Positions 8,004 through 16,716 of a DNA stretch of 64,000 nt are shown here, piece after piece. The stretch lies in NCBI GenBank assembly GCA_000437395.1, contig FR898166.1, positions 1-64,000 of the forward strand, in the 5' to 3' direction. The notes under the pieces were generated by a model. The model worked only from the letters and a program-made list of their open reading frames with translations, did no database searches and was not told where the DNA came from. The position numbers were made by a program, and so were the translations under genes. This DNA comes from Clostridium sp. CAG:288. Lineage in GTDB: Bacteria; Bacillota_I; Bacilli_A; RFN20; CAG-288. Numbering within the stretch: the first letter of the stretch is position 1; the number at the start of each line of letters is the position of its first letter.

Positions 8004-9401
8004 ATGAAATTAAAAAATGCTAAATTTATTCCATTAATCACTACTCTTCTCTCAGTAGTTTCTTGCTCCTCTGGCGCTAAACCACAAGTATTAGCTGTCG
8101 GTGGTAATATTGAGCTTTTAGATGGAATTAAACTAGATTACAAAAATGCTTTCTTTGACGATTTTACTAATGGCGTCTCTAAAGACAATTGGTATATTGG
8201 CAAACAAGCTTGGGGTGGCTCTAATGGTGGCGTTATACCAGAAAACATCAATTATACAGATGATGGTGTTTTAGTAATAACTGGTAATGGTAGTTACTAT
8301 GATGCAGGTGATGTTAAAGGCGTCGGTGATGTCAAAGATGGTCGATACACTGGCGGTGCTTTGATTTCAAAATTCTTAACTCAATCAGGAAGATATGAAA
8401 TAAAGATGAAAGTCTTACCAAGACAAGGTGCTTGTACAGCTTTCTGGACTTTTGCATATAATCTTGACACTTTAGAAAACCACGAAATCGATATTGAATT
8501 ACCTGGTGGTAATAGAAGTGGTACTGTTACTTTTGAAAACGTATTAAATACTAATTATATAACAGAGCAAATGAATATCTCATTTGATACAAACTTAACA
8601 AAAACTATAAGTGACGTAAGCAACGAAGTTTATTTAAACGATGGAGAATGGCACGTTTATGGCTTTGACTGGTATACCAATCCAGAACAAATTGTTTATT
8701 ATGTCGATGGAAAGATAACAGCGATATCTAACGCTTTTGTACCAAGTATGCAATCAAGACTTTGGGTTGGCGCCTGGTTTCCAATTGCTTCAGCTTTTGT
8801 TGGATCTCCAGAATTTGAAACAGATAACATGTATGTTGACTATGTAAAATATATTCCATTTGAAGATCAACCTTATAAAGAATTTACACCTATCACTAAT
8901 GGTGTTGCCCTTGATAACGAATATCCAACACAACCTATTTCTACACCTACTATCAATAAGGTGGCTAATTCAACTTTTGAAAAATCTAACCTTAATGGCT
9001 CAAAAGTTGGTGGTTGGACTGCTACAAAGAGAATAACTGAAGAAAAAGATTTAAGCGAAGTTATTCAAGTAGTCGACAATGAAGGTTATGATGATTCAAG
9101 AGCTCTCAAAGTTAGCGATGGCGGTATTGCTTATCAAATGATTGATTCTGTCTATCACAACTTTAAACACGATTTCAGCGTTTATGCAAAAGGTAAAGGT
9201 AAAATCACTATTAGATATTATAGTATTACTGAAAATGTCTATATGAATCCTCAAACTATTGAAGTTGATAGCGATGAATTAAAAGAATATAGATTAACCG
9301 ATCTAGTTGCTCCTGCAACAACACAAAGAATTAGAATTAATATTGAAACTACAACAGGCAATTCAATAACTGTCGATAATGTTTCTTTGATTCAAAAATA
9401 G
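8004..9401 (+). CDS. GH16 endo-beta-glycanase lipoprotein with C-terminal carbohydrate-binding-like domain
   Basis: The signal peptide ends in lipobox VVSC, so the enzyme is anchored outside the membrane. The GH16 domain spans about residues 45-295. The catalytic motif HEIDIE (E161, D163, E165) lacks the extra residue that laminarinases carry (EIDxxE), which points to a licheninase-like or another non-bulged GH16 group. Nearby GACTAFWTF and the C-terminal strand WVGAWFP fit the family. Residues about 308-465 look like a CBM4/9-type beta-sandwich (STFEKSNLNGSKVGGW to ITVDNVSLIQ). First gene of the plus-strand operon. It likely cuts a beta-linked polysaccharide at the cell surface for import by the neighbouring ABC system. 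Confidence 0.85.
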   Translation: MKLKNAKFIPLITTLLSVVSCSSGAKPQVLAVGGNIELLDGIKLDYKNAFFDDFTNGVSKDNWYIGKQAWGGSNGGVIPENINYTDDGVLVITGNGSYYDAGDVKGVGDVKDGRYTGGALISKFLTQSGRYEIKMKVLPRQGACTAFWTFAYNLDTLENHEIDIELPGGNRSGTVTFENVLNTNYITEQMNISFDTNLTKTISDVSNEVYLNDGEWHVYGFDWYTNPEQIVYYVDGKITAISNAFVPSMQSRLWVGAWFPIASAFVGSPEFETDNMYVDYVKYIPFEDQPYKEFTPITNGVALDNEYPTQPISTPTINKVANSTFEKSNLNGSKVGGWTATKRITEEKDLSEVIQVVDNEGYDDSRALKVSDGGIAYQMIDSVYHNFKHDFSVYAKGKGKITIRYYSITENVYMNPQTIEVDSDELKEYRLTDLVAPATTQRIRINIETTTGNSITVDNVSLIQK

Positions 9402-9412
9402 GAGTGAAAACT

Positions 9413-10405
9413 ATGAATGATTTAACTCAAATTGAAGAAACTTCACAAGAAGTCTTAACAGAAGTTTCTCAACAACATACTAAAAAGAAAAGAAAGAAAA
9501 TGACAAAGAAGAGAAAAAAAGAATTGATCTTCGTTGCTGTTTTACTTGCTTATCCAGTATTACAATTCTTATTGACTTGGATTTTCGTTAATTCCTATTC
9601 AATAATTATGGCTTTCCAACACATTTCACTTGAAGGAAAAACTTCATTTGCTGGCTTTGATAACTTTGTTGAAGTTATTAAAAGATTATTTAATCCAAAT
9701 CTTGGATCTGTAACAGTTGGAGGTCATAAGATACCTTATAACTTAATGATTGTTATCAACTCTTTAGGATATGGAATAATTACAATATTTATTAGCTTAC
9801 CTTTAGCTTTAATTTGTTCTTACTTCTTATCTAAAAAGATGCCTTTGGCTAACGTATTTAGAGTAATATTCTTCTTGCCTAACATTATTTCTACTGTCGC
9901 TTTAATTTATGCTTTCAGAATGCAAACAATCGATTCAAGTGCAGGTTTATTAAATGTTATGGGCTTGAAGTTTGAAACTTGGCCAAGTACGACATTTATT
10001 GTATTTATTTACTGTATTTGGGCTGGCTTAGGCTATAATGTCTTGCTCTTATCAGGTGCTATTGGAAGAATTCCTAAGGAATTATTTGAATCAGCTCAAA
10101 TCGATGGCGCAAGTTCATTTAAAGAGTTTACAAAGATTATGATTCCTATGATTTGGCCTACCGTTGTCACTTTAATTGTCTTAGGACTAACAAGTATCTT
10201 AACTCTTTACTTACAACCAGTATTATTTAATTTAAATAATAACGAAACAATCGCTGGAACAATCTTTAATGGTGTTAGCGATGGATCGAAAACTCAATAT
10301 CCATATTATGCAGCTTTCGGTTTATTGTTCTCATTCATTTTAGCACCAACTATTCTCTATATCCGTAAAGTTATTTCTAAGAAATATTCGGATACAGATT
10401 GCTAG
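9413..10405 (+). CDS. Sugar ABC transporter permease, MalF/UgpA type
   Basis: Membrane permease of about 330 residues. A long Lys-rich cytosolic N-terminus (KKKRKKMTKKRKKE) precedes six predicted helices. The cytoplasmic EAA loop that docks the ATPase is visible as FESAQIDGASSFKEFTKIMIP. I start it at ATG 9413, 8 bases after AGGAG (9400-9404); the upstream GTG (9404) falls inside that ribosome binding site. It pairs with the next gene and with the divergent binding protein. Confidence 0.9.
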   Translation: MNDLTQIEETSQEVLTEVSQQHTKKKRKKMTKKRKKELIFVAVLLAYPVLQFLLTWIFVNSYSIIMAFQHISLEGKTSFAGFDNFVEVIKRLFNPNLGSVTVGGHKIPYNLMIVINSLGYGIITIFISLPLALICSYFLSKKMPLANVFRVIFFLPNIISTVALIYAFRMQTIDSSAGLLNVMGLKFETWPSTTFIVFIYCIWAGLGYNVLLLSGAIGRIPKELFESAQIDGASSFKEFTKIMIPMIWPTVVTLIVLGLTSILTLYLQPVLFNLNNNETIAGTIFNGVSDGSKTQYPYYAAFGLLFSFILAPTILYIRKVISKKYSDTDC

Positions 10406-10415
10406 GAGAAATCTT

Positions 10416-11309
10416 ATGGAAGCTATTAAACAAAATAAAAGCATTAAAAGACATAAGAATCCAATGCTTTCAGTTGGAGTTTGGATTGCATTTGCTGTTT
10501 TTGCAGTCTATGCAGTTTCACTTTTATTCCCATTCTTATGGATGTTATTAAACTCATTTAGAAATGTTGATGAATGGAAACACTTGACAAGTTTAGGACA
10601 ATATTGGTCTTTCCCATCTAACTGGGACTTAAGCAACTATATTAAAATTCTTAAAGAAGAGATTGCTGGAGATAACTTATTATCAATGATAGGTTATTCA
10701 GTTTTATTCACAGTATTAGGTACTATTGTAAATGTCTTCTTCTCTGCTTGTGCTGCTTATTGTGTAGCTAAATATGAATTCCCAGGAAAGAGAATTTTAT
10801 ATGCATTAGCTATATTTGCTATGGTTGTTCCTGTAGTTGGTACTTTACCAGCTCAAGTTAAGTTTATGGAATTTATGCACTTAGATGATTCTATTATTGG
10901 CGTTTTATTCCTTTATTCTGGTGCATTTGGATTTAACTTCATTTTATTACATTCTTCATTCCAAGGAATTTCTTGGAACTATGCTGAAGCAGCTCAAATT
11001 GATGGCGCAGGACACTTTGGAATTTTCTTTAAAGTTATGATTCCAATGTGTAAAGGTCCAATTATTTCTTGCTGTATTTTACAAGCAATCACACTTTGGA
11101 ACGATTATTCAACACCATTCTTATTCTTTAGTTCACATAAAACGTTAGCTGTTGGATTACAAGCTATTCAAGCTGAACTTGAACACAATGGCGATTATCC
11201 ACTCGTATTTGCTGCAATTATTATTTCAATTATTCCTGTCTTAGTTCTTTATTGCTTATTCCAAAAGAAAATTGTTGAAAATACAGTTGCCGGAGGTTTA
11301 AAAGGTTAA
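10416..11309 (+). CDS. Sugar ABC transporter permease, MalG/UgpE type
   Basis: 297 residues with about six membrane helices and the EAA loop AEAAQIDGAGHFGIFFKVMIP. TAGGAG lies 7 bases before the ATG. It forms the second half of the transmembrane channel with the 9413 gene. The C-terminus ends ENTVAGGLKG, typical for this permease group. Confidence 0.92.
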   Translation: MEAIKQNKSIKRHKNPMLSVGVWIAFAVFAVYAVSLLFPFLWMLLNSFRNVDEWKHLTSLGQYWSFPSNWDLSNYIKILKEEIAGDNLLSMIGYSVLFTVLGTIVNVFFSACAAYCVAKYEFPGKRILYALAIFAMVVPVVGTLPAQVKFMEFMHLDDSIIGVLFLYSGAFGFNFILLHSSFQGISWNYAEAAQIDGAGHFGIFFKVMIPMCKGPIISCCILQAITLWNDYSTPFLFFSSHKTLAVGLQAIQAELEHNGDYPLVFAAIIISIIPVLVLYCLFQKKIVENTVAGGLKG

Positions 11310-11310
11310 T

Positions 11311-14300
11311 ATGAAAAAATCTATTACAGCAGTATTATTAATGTCACTTTTAACTTTGAGTGGCTGTAATTCTTCAAACGAAGCTAAAAAACTTACATTC
11401 GAAAGTGCAGAGTATGTTTTAGCTTTAGGCGAATCTGTTAAAGTTGAACAAAAGTACAAAAACATTACATATGAAATTGTTGGAAGTAATAAATATAACG
11501 TTCAAATTGATAGCAAAACTGGTGAATTAACTTTCGGATCAGACGTTCCAAACGGAGTTCAAGTTATGGTTATCGCTAGATGTGGTGATATAACTTCTGA
11601 ACCGATTGTCGTAACTATTAAGCAAGGCTATCAAGAAGCAAATATTACATTTAACAATTTATCTGACTATATAGTCGATGGAGAATTTATTACAGCTAAA
11701 GCTGATCGCGCTTATGCAATTACTTATTCTTTAAAAGATAAAGTTCAAGGTATTACAATCGATTCTTCTAGTGGTAAGGTTTCTTTCACTAGTGCTGTTA
11801 AAAATAACACTCCGTTTACAGTAGTTGCTTCAACTCACGATATTACTAAGTCTGAAAAAACTTTCTATACATTAACAGAAAATTTTGTCACAGTAGAAAG
11901 TGCTAGACAAGTTGTTGAATTAGGTGGAGCAATCGATGCGACATTCAAGGTAGACTTTAGCGCTTGCGAAGATGCTAGTGAAAATGGCATACTTGCTTTA
12001 ACTAATAGTCGTAATGAACAAATTGACTCAGAAAATTACACATATGATAAAGTTACCAAAGTATTAAAAATTAAGAGTGCATACTTAAATACACTTTTTG
12101 CTGGTGAAAACATCTTCAAATTAGTTACATCTAGAAATGCTGTAACTGTCAATGTTGATATTGCTACTAAATTTATTTATACAGCTGATGAAATAGCTGC
12201 AATCAACGATAGTGTTGATGCTTTATCAGGCTATTATGTATTGATGAACGATATTGATATGGAAAGCTATTTAGCTGAAGGTGGAGCTGGTTACAATGAA
12301 GGAAAAGGTTGGACAGCTATCGGTCAATACGAAGATGTAGTTGATGCAAACATTGCTACAAAGATGGCCTTTAAGGGTACTTTTGATGGTAATGGTCACG
12401 TTATTAGAAATTATAAATCTAATAGAAAAGACGTCAGTTCATTTAATGCAGGATTATTTGGCTATGTCACATCATCCGCAGTTATTAGGAATTTAGGTGT
12501 TACTGGATCGATTAACGTTTCTTCTTATTCTGGTGGTTTCGTTGGATCTAACTCAGGAACAATTACAAATTGTTGGGCTGATGTCGATGTTGAAGTTTAT
12601 ACTGGTGATGGTGTCTACCGTTATGTCGGTGGCTTTGCTGGAAATAACTTTGGAACAATTGAAAACTGCTTCTCTTACGGTAACGTTAAGAGTGATACCT
12701 ACTATGGAAATATCGTCGGTAGTAATGAAGGAGAAGTTATTAATTGCTATTCAGTTGAAAGCGATGATTGTAAACAATTGATTGGTTATGGCAATGATGC
12801 TATTAACTCAATTCAATTTGCTTCAATTGAAGAAATGAAAAACTATGATTGGAGCAAAGCAAAATTAGATGAAAACTGGGAAATTAAAGAAAACGATGTT
12901 CCATCTTTAGTTTCTAATATTAAAATAAATGCAGTTACAAAATATGAAATTGATAAATCTGTACTTGAGAACGATTATTATCCAGGCGATAAGATTGAAT
13001 TAAATACAATTATTTATCCAACAAATATGAGTGACCAATATAAAGATCAAGTCGTTTATACACTTGAAAAAAATGGTGGCGCTAGATTTGTTGATAACGT
13101 TCTTAACACAATGAACGCTAAAACAAATGAATTTGTAATTACTTCAACTCTTGTTGTAGATGGAGTTACCTATAGTGACACTATTACAATTACTTTAGGT
13201 ACAAAAATCGAATCGTTAGAAGTTGTTACTGGAACTGATGTTATGAAAGCTGGATCTAGATATCAAATAAGTTCTATTGTCAATCCAACTAATGCAACAG
13301 AGAAAATTGTCTATCACGTTACTGGTGCAAATATCGAAGGTGTCAGAGTTGACGGTGATGTTATTATTATTGATGAAGATACAAAATGTAAAGAATTTGA
13401 AGTTTATGCAACGAGTGCTTCTAATGCTGTTCGTTCTACTAACGTTAAAGTAAGTGTTGATCCTATTACTAGAATTGCTGGTACAACAGCTTACGAAGGC
13501 GATACTGAACCTGCTAAGTTTACATTTGATAGTTCGGTTAATTTAAATGGCGTTAAAGTTATGTTGGACGATAAAGTTATCAATGCTACTGTTTCAGGCA
13601 ATATAGTTTCAGTTGCTAGCTCAATACTTGCTGAGAAAAAAGATACTGAATTAGTATTTACATTTGAAACTGCTAATGGTTTAAGATTTATCGCTTCAGC
13701 TTATTACTTCTCTCACGCTCGTTATACGCTCACTTCAGTTAAACAAGACAATAAAGATGTAATTGAATTATCGAGTAAAGAAGATTTCCACAAGTATTTC
13801 AATTTAACAAAAGAAGAATATTCTGAAAATAAATATGATAACTATGACAAAGTATATGTCTTAACTAACGATATTGATTTCGAAGGTGAAGAAATATTTG
13901 GAATTGGTTATTCAAGAGAAACTGATGTATCTCATCCATTTAACGGAGTAGTTTATGGATGTGGCTATACAATTTCTAACTATACAATTAAATCAAATGA
14001 GTATGCTGTCTTAGATGAGAGTAATAATTTGTTCTCTCCTAAGTACTTCGGTGTAGGCTTATTTGGTAACTTAACTGGTAAACTTTATGATATTAAAGTT
14101 ACTGGCGTCAAAGTATCAGGCCGTAACTTTGTCGGTGGCTTAGTCGGTATGATGCAAGATGGTGGTTATATTGAAAACTGCCACGTTTCAACAAATGTAG
14201 CCAAAGCAATTACTGCTAGTGAATACGATCACTCTAACCTTACTGAAGGAATTAGAGTTGGTGGCGTTGTCGGTAGAGTATTTGGTGGAGATGTCTTCGC

Positions 14301-14340
14301 TTGTACTTATAATAACGTTACTAAATACATGATAGGATAG
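11311..14340 (+). CDS. Large lipoprotein with GLUG-type repeats and Ig-like domains
   Basis: The 1009-residue protein has a signal peptide with lipobox LSGC. Two blocks (about residues 290-500 and 830-1009) carry GLUG-type motifs: GLFGYVTSSAVIRNLGVTGS, GGFVGSNSGTITNCW, GGFAGNNFGTIENCF and later GLFGNLTGKLYDIKV. Each is preceded by a segment of the form YVLMNDIDME or YVLTNDIDFE. The rest is predicted beta-sandwich (bacterial Ig-like) with motifs such as IDSKTGELTF. GLUG repeats occur in surface proteins. Between the permeases and the regulator, a glycan-binding or surface-display role is plausible. The start is 1 base after the permease stop, with GGAGG inside that gene. Confidence 0.75.
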   Translation: MKKSITAVLLMSLLTLSGCNSSNEAKKLTFESAEYVLALGESVKVEQKYKNITYEIVGSNKYNVQIDSKTGELTFGSDVPNGVQVMVIARCGDITSEPIVVTIKQGYQEANITFNNLSDYIVDGEFITAKADRAYAITYSLKDKVQGITIDSSSGKVSFTSAVKNNTPFTVVASTHDITKSEKTFYTLTENFVTVESARQVVELGGAIDATFKVDFSACEDASENGILALTNSRNEQIDSENYTYDKVTKVLKIKSAYLNTLFAGENIFKLVTSRNAVTVNVDIATKFIYTADEIAAINDSVDALSGYYVLMNDIDMESYLAEGGAGYNEGKGWTAIGQYEDVVDANIATKMAFKGTFDGNGHVIRNYKSNRKDVSSFNAGLFGYVTSSAVIRNLGVTGSINVSSYSGGFVGSNSGTITNCWADVDVEVYTGDGVYRYVGGFAGNNFGTIENCFSYGNVKSDTYYGNIVGSNEGEVINCYSVESDDCKQLIGYGNDAINSIQFASIEEMKNYDWSKAKLDENWEIKENDVPSLVSNIKINAVTKYEIDKSVLENDYYPGDKIELNTIIYPTNMSDQYKDQVVYTLEKNGGARFVDNVLNTMNAKTNEFVITSTLVVDGVTYSDTITITLGTKIESLEVVTGTDVMKAGSRYQISSIVNPTNATEKIVYHVTGANIEGVRVDGDVIIIDEDTKCKEFEVYATSASNAVRSTNVKVSVDPITRIAGTTAYEGDTEPAKFTFDSSVNLNGVKVMLDDKVINATVSGNIVSVASSILAEKKDTELVFTFETANGLRFIASAYYFSHARYTLTSVKQDNKDVIELSSKEDFHKYFNLTKEEYSENKYDNYDKVYVLTNDIDFEGEEIFGIGYSRETDVSHPFNGVVYGCGYTISNYTIKSNEYAVLDESNNLFSPKYFGVGLFGNLTGKLYDIKVTGVKVSGRNFVGGLVGMMQDGGYIENCHVSTNVAKAITASEYDHSNLTEGIRVGGVVGRVFGGDVFACTYNNVTKYMIG

Positions 14341-14351
14341 GGGGTGAAAAT

Positions 14352-15509
14352 ATGACAACTCAAGCGTTTGGAAGAGACCAAAGTTATGCAAGAAAAGTCA
14401 ACAACGAATTAGTTATTCAAAAACTAAGAAAAGAAGATTTGTCTGCTACAGAATTATCATCGACTCTTAATTTATCACACGCTGCTATGTCGTCAATTCT
14501 TAAAGGATTGTTAGGTCAAGGCATCATTAAAGTCTCTTGCTCAAAATCTGAATTTGGCAAAGGAAGAAAACAAGTAGTTTATTCTTTAAATGAACAATAT
14601 GGATTAATTATTGTTGTCTCGTTATCCGATAATAGATATTCGATTACTATCTCCAATATTAAAGAAGAAATATTAGTTGAAAGAGTTAAAGAAATTGATA
14701 AGTATGATGTTTCTATTATTTATGAAATTGTACTTTGTATTAAAGACTTATTAGCTAATAACGAATATCGTGATATTCCACTAAAGAACATTATTATATC
14801 TGTTCCAGGAAGAGTTAATTCTATTACTGGTGAGCTTCAACTTTCTAAACAATTTGACAAAAATTTGTTTGAAGGAAAAAATGTAATTAGTTCTATATTT
14901 GAAAATTACTTCCAAGCTCCTATTTATATCCAAAACGATATTAACTTATCGATTATTGGTGAGATGAAGTGTGGAAGATTATCAAATGTATCAAATGCTA
15001 TGATTGCTTATATCGATAATGGTATGGGTGGAGCTATGGTCTTCAACAATTCGTTCTATGGAGGCGAAGAAGGCTATGCTGGTGAACTTGGATTAATGAG
15101 TGCAAACTTTAGAGGTGAAGAAACTTATCTCGATGAATTTGCTTCATTAAGATCTATTAAAAATTATGCATCTAGCGTTTTAGGACGTAAATTCACAGTT
15201 AGTAGCCTAATAACTGAATATCAGAAAAAAGGTGATATATACGATTACGTTATTGAAACAGCACATTTAGTAGGCAAGAAACTTAGAGATCTTGTTGAAG
15301 TGCTAAATATATCGAATATTGTTTTATCTGGTAGAGTAGTTATGTTTGGGCAAGATTATCTAGATGCTGTTAAAGAAGAATTGAGTAAAGCAAAAAACCA
15401 ATGTAAAGTTGAATATTCTGAACTTGGTAAGAATTCAATTCTTATCGGAGCTATCTCCAAATCGGTAGATCAATCAATTGCTCACATGAGTGGTAAAGAT
15501 GATGAATAA
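14352..15509 (+). CDS. ROK-family transcriptional regulator
   Basis: The N-terminal winged helix-turn-helix (about residues 15-75: LSATELSSTLNLSHAAMSSI) is followed by a ROK sugar-kinase-like fold (85-370). IQNDINLSIIGEM corresponds to the catalytic-Asp region, and DNGMGGAMVFN and EEGYAGELG to the sugar-binding blocks. The His after GE.G and the zinc-binding Cys cluster of classical ROK proteins are absent (GELGLMSANFRGEETYLDE), so effector binding may differ. AGGGGGTG lies before the ATG. It probably controls this locus; the TTAGTTT palindrome in the 7.8 kb promoter is a candidate operator. Confidence 0.88.
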   Translation: MTTQAFGRDQSYARKVNNELVIQKLRKEDLSATELSSTLNLSHAAMSSILKGLLGQGIIKVSCSKSEFGKGRKQVVYSLNEQYGLIIVVSLSDNRYSITISNIKEEILVERVKEIDKYDVSIIYEIVLCIKDLLANNEYRDIPLKNIIISVPGRVNSITGELQLSKQFDKNLFEGKNVISSIFENYFQAPIYIQNDINLSIIGEMKCGRLSNVSNAMIAYIDNGMGGAMVFNNSFYGGEEGYAGELGLMSANFRGEETYLDEFASLRSIKNYASSVLGRKFTVSSLITEYQKKGDIYDYVIETAHLVGKKLRDLVEVLNISNIVLSGRVVMFGQDYLDAVKEELSKAKNQCKVEYSELGKNSILIGAISKSVDQSIAHMSGKDDE

Positions 15510-15564
15510 ATATCCAAAGTGGTTAGCCACCACAGTTATAAAAGAAAGACAAGGTGAAAATTAA

Positions 15565-16701
15565 ATGGCTAGTATTACTTTAAAACATGTTTCCAAAACT
15601 TATCCAGGAAACACAAAAAAATCAGTAGATGATTTCAATATGGAAATCCAAGATGGCGAATTTATTGTCTTTGTTGGACCATCTGGTTGTGGTAAATCTA
15701 CAACTTTAAGAATGATCGCTGGTCTTGAAGATATAACTGATGGTGAGTTATATATCGATGGAAAATACATGAACGATGTTGAACCAAAAGATAGAAATAT
15801 TGCTATGGTTTTCCAAAACTATGCTCTTTATCCTTATTTATCAGTTTATGACAACATCGCTTTCGGTTTAAAACTTAGAAAAGTACCAAAAGCAGAAATT
15901 GATAAAAAGGTTCACGAGGCAGCAAAAATCTTAGGTATTGAAGAATACTTAAAGAGAAAGCCAAAAGCTTTATCTGGTGGTCAAAGACAAAGAGTTGCTG
16001 TTGGTAGAGCAATTGTTAGAGATGCAAATATCTATTTATTTGATGAGCCATTATCTAACTTGGATGCTAAATTAAGAACTCAAATGAGAGTAGAAATTAT
16101 TAGATTATATGAAAAGTTAAAAACTACTTTCGTCTATGTCACTCATGACCAAGTTGAAGCTATGACAATGGGTACAAGAATTGTTGTTATGAAAGATGGT
16201 ATCGTACAACAAATTGATACTCCAACCAACTTATACGATTATCCAGTAAATAAATTTGTCGCTGGATTTATCGGAACTCCACAAATGAACTTTATGAATG
16301 TCAAAGTTGATACCAAAGACGATGATGTAATCGCTAAAGTCTTAGATTTAAACATTAATTTAGGTAAACAAAAATTAGACGATGAACACTTAGAACTTGT
16401 CGATCAAGATATGATTCTTGGTGTTCGTAGCGAAGATATACACGTTAGTGCTGAAGGCGAAGAAGGCATTGATGCTGTCGTCTCAGTTGTAGAGTCGTTA
16501 GGTAGTGAATGTTTGGTCTATATGAAATATGCTCAAGATGATGATCCACAAAACATTCACAAGAAACACAATGAAATTGTTATGAAGATTCAAGGTCGTT
16601 GTGCTTATAGAATTGGAGACAAGATTAAAATTAGCTTCAATTTAGCAAATATTCATTTATTCGATAGTATCACTGAACGCAGTGTACTTATAAAAAAATA
16701 G
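15565..16701 (+). CDS. msmK: Sugar importer ATPase, MsmK/UgpC/MalK type
   Basis: ABC ATPase of 378 residues: Walker A GPSGCGKST, Q-loop MVFQNYALYPYLSVYDNI, signature LSGGQRQRVAVGRAI, Walker B IYLFDEPLSNLDAKLR, H-loop VTHDQVEAMT. The C-terminal third is the regulatory TOBE/OB region. This subfamily energises carbohydrate ABC importers and can serve several of them. It completes the transporter formed by the 6335, 9413 and 10416 genes. AAGGTGAAAATTA precedes the ATG. Confidence 0.92.
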   Translation: MASITLKHVSKTYPGNTKKSVDDFNMEIQDGEFIVFVGPSGCGKSTTLRMIAGLEDITDGELYIDGKYMNDVEPKDRNIAMVFQNYALYPYLSVYDNIAFGLKLRKVPKAEIDKKVHEAAKILGIEEYLKRKPKALSGGQRQRVAVGRAIVRDANIYLFDEPLSNLDAKLRTQMRVEIIRLYEKLKTTFVYVTHDQVEAMTMGTRIVVMKDGIVQQIDTPTNLYDYPVNKFVAGFIGTPQMNFMNVKVDTKDDDVIAKVLDLNINLGKQKLDDEHLELVDQDMILGVRSEDIHVSAEGEEGIDAVVSVVESLGSECLVYMKYAQDDDPQNIHKKHNEIVMKIQGRCAYRIGDKIKISFNLANIHLFDSITERSVLIKK

Positions 16702-16716
16702 AAAGGAAATCGTTGT

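Noticed and set aside
12497..12781. Alternative frame within the GLUG lipoprotein
   Set aside because: A by-product of the repeated GLUG codons in the true frame; no start signal.
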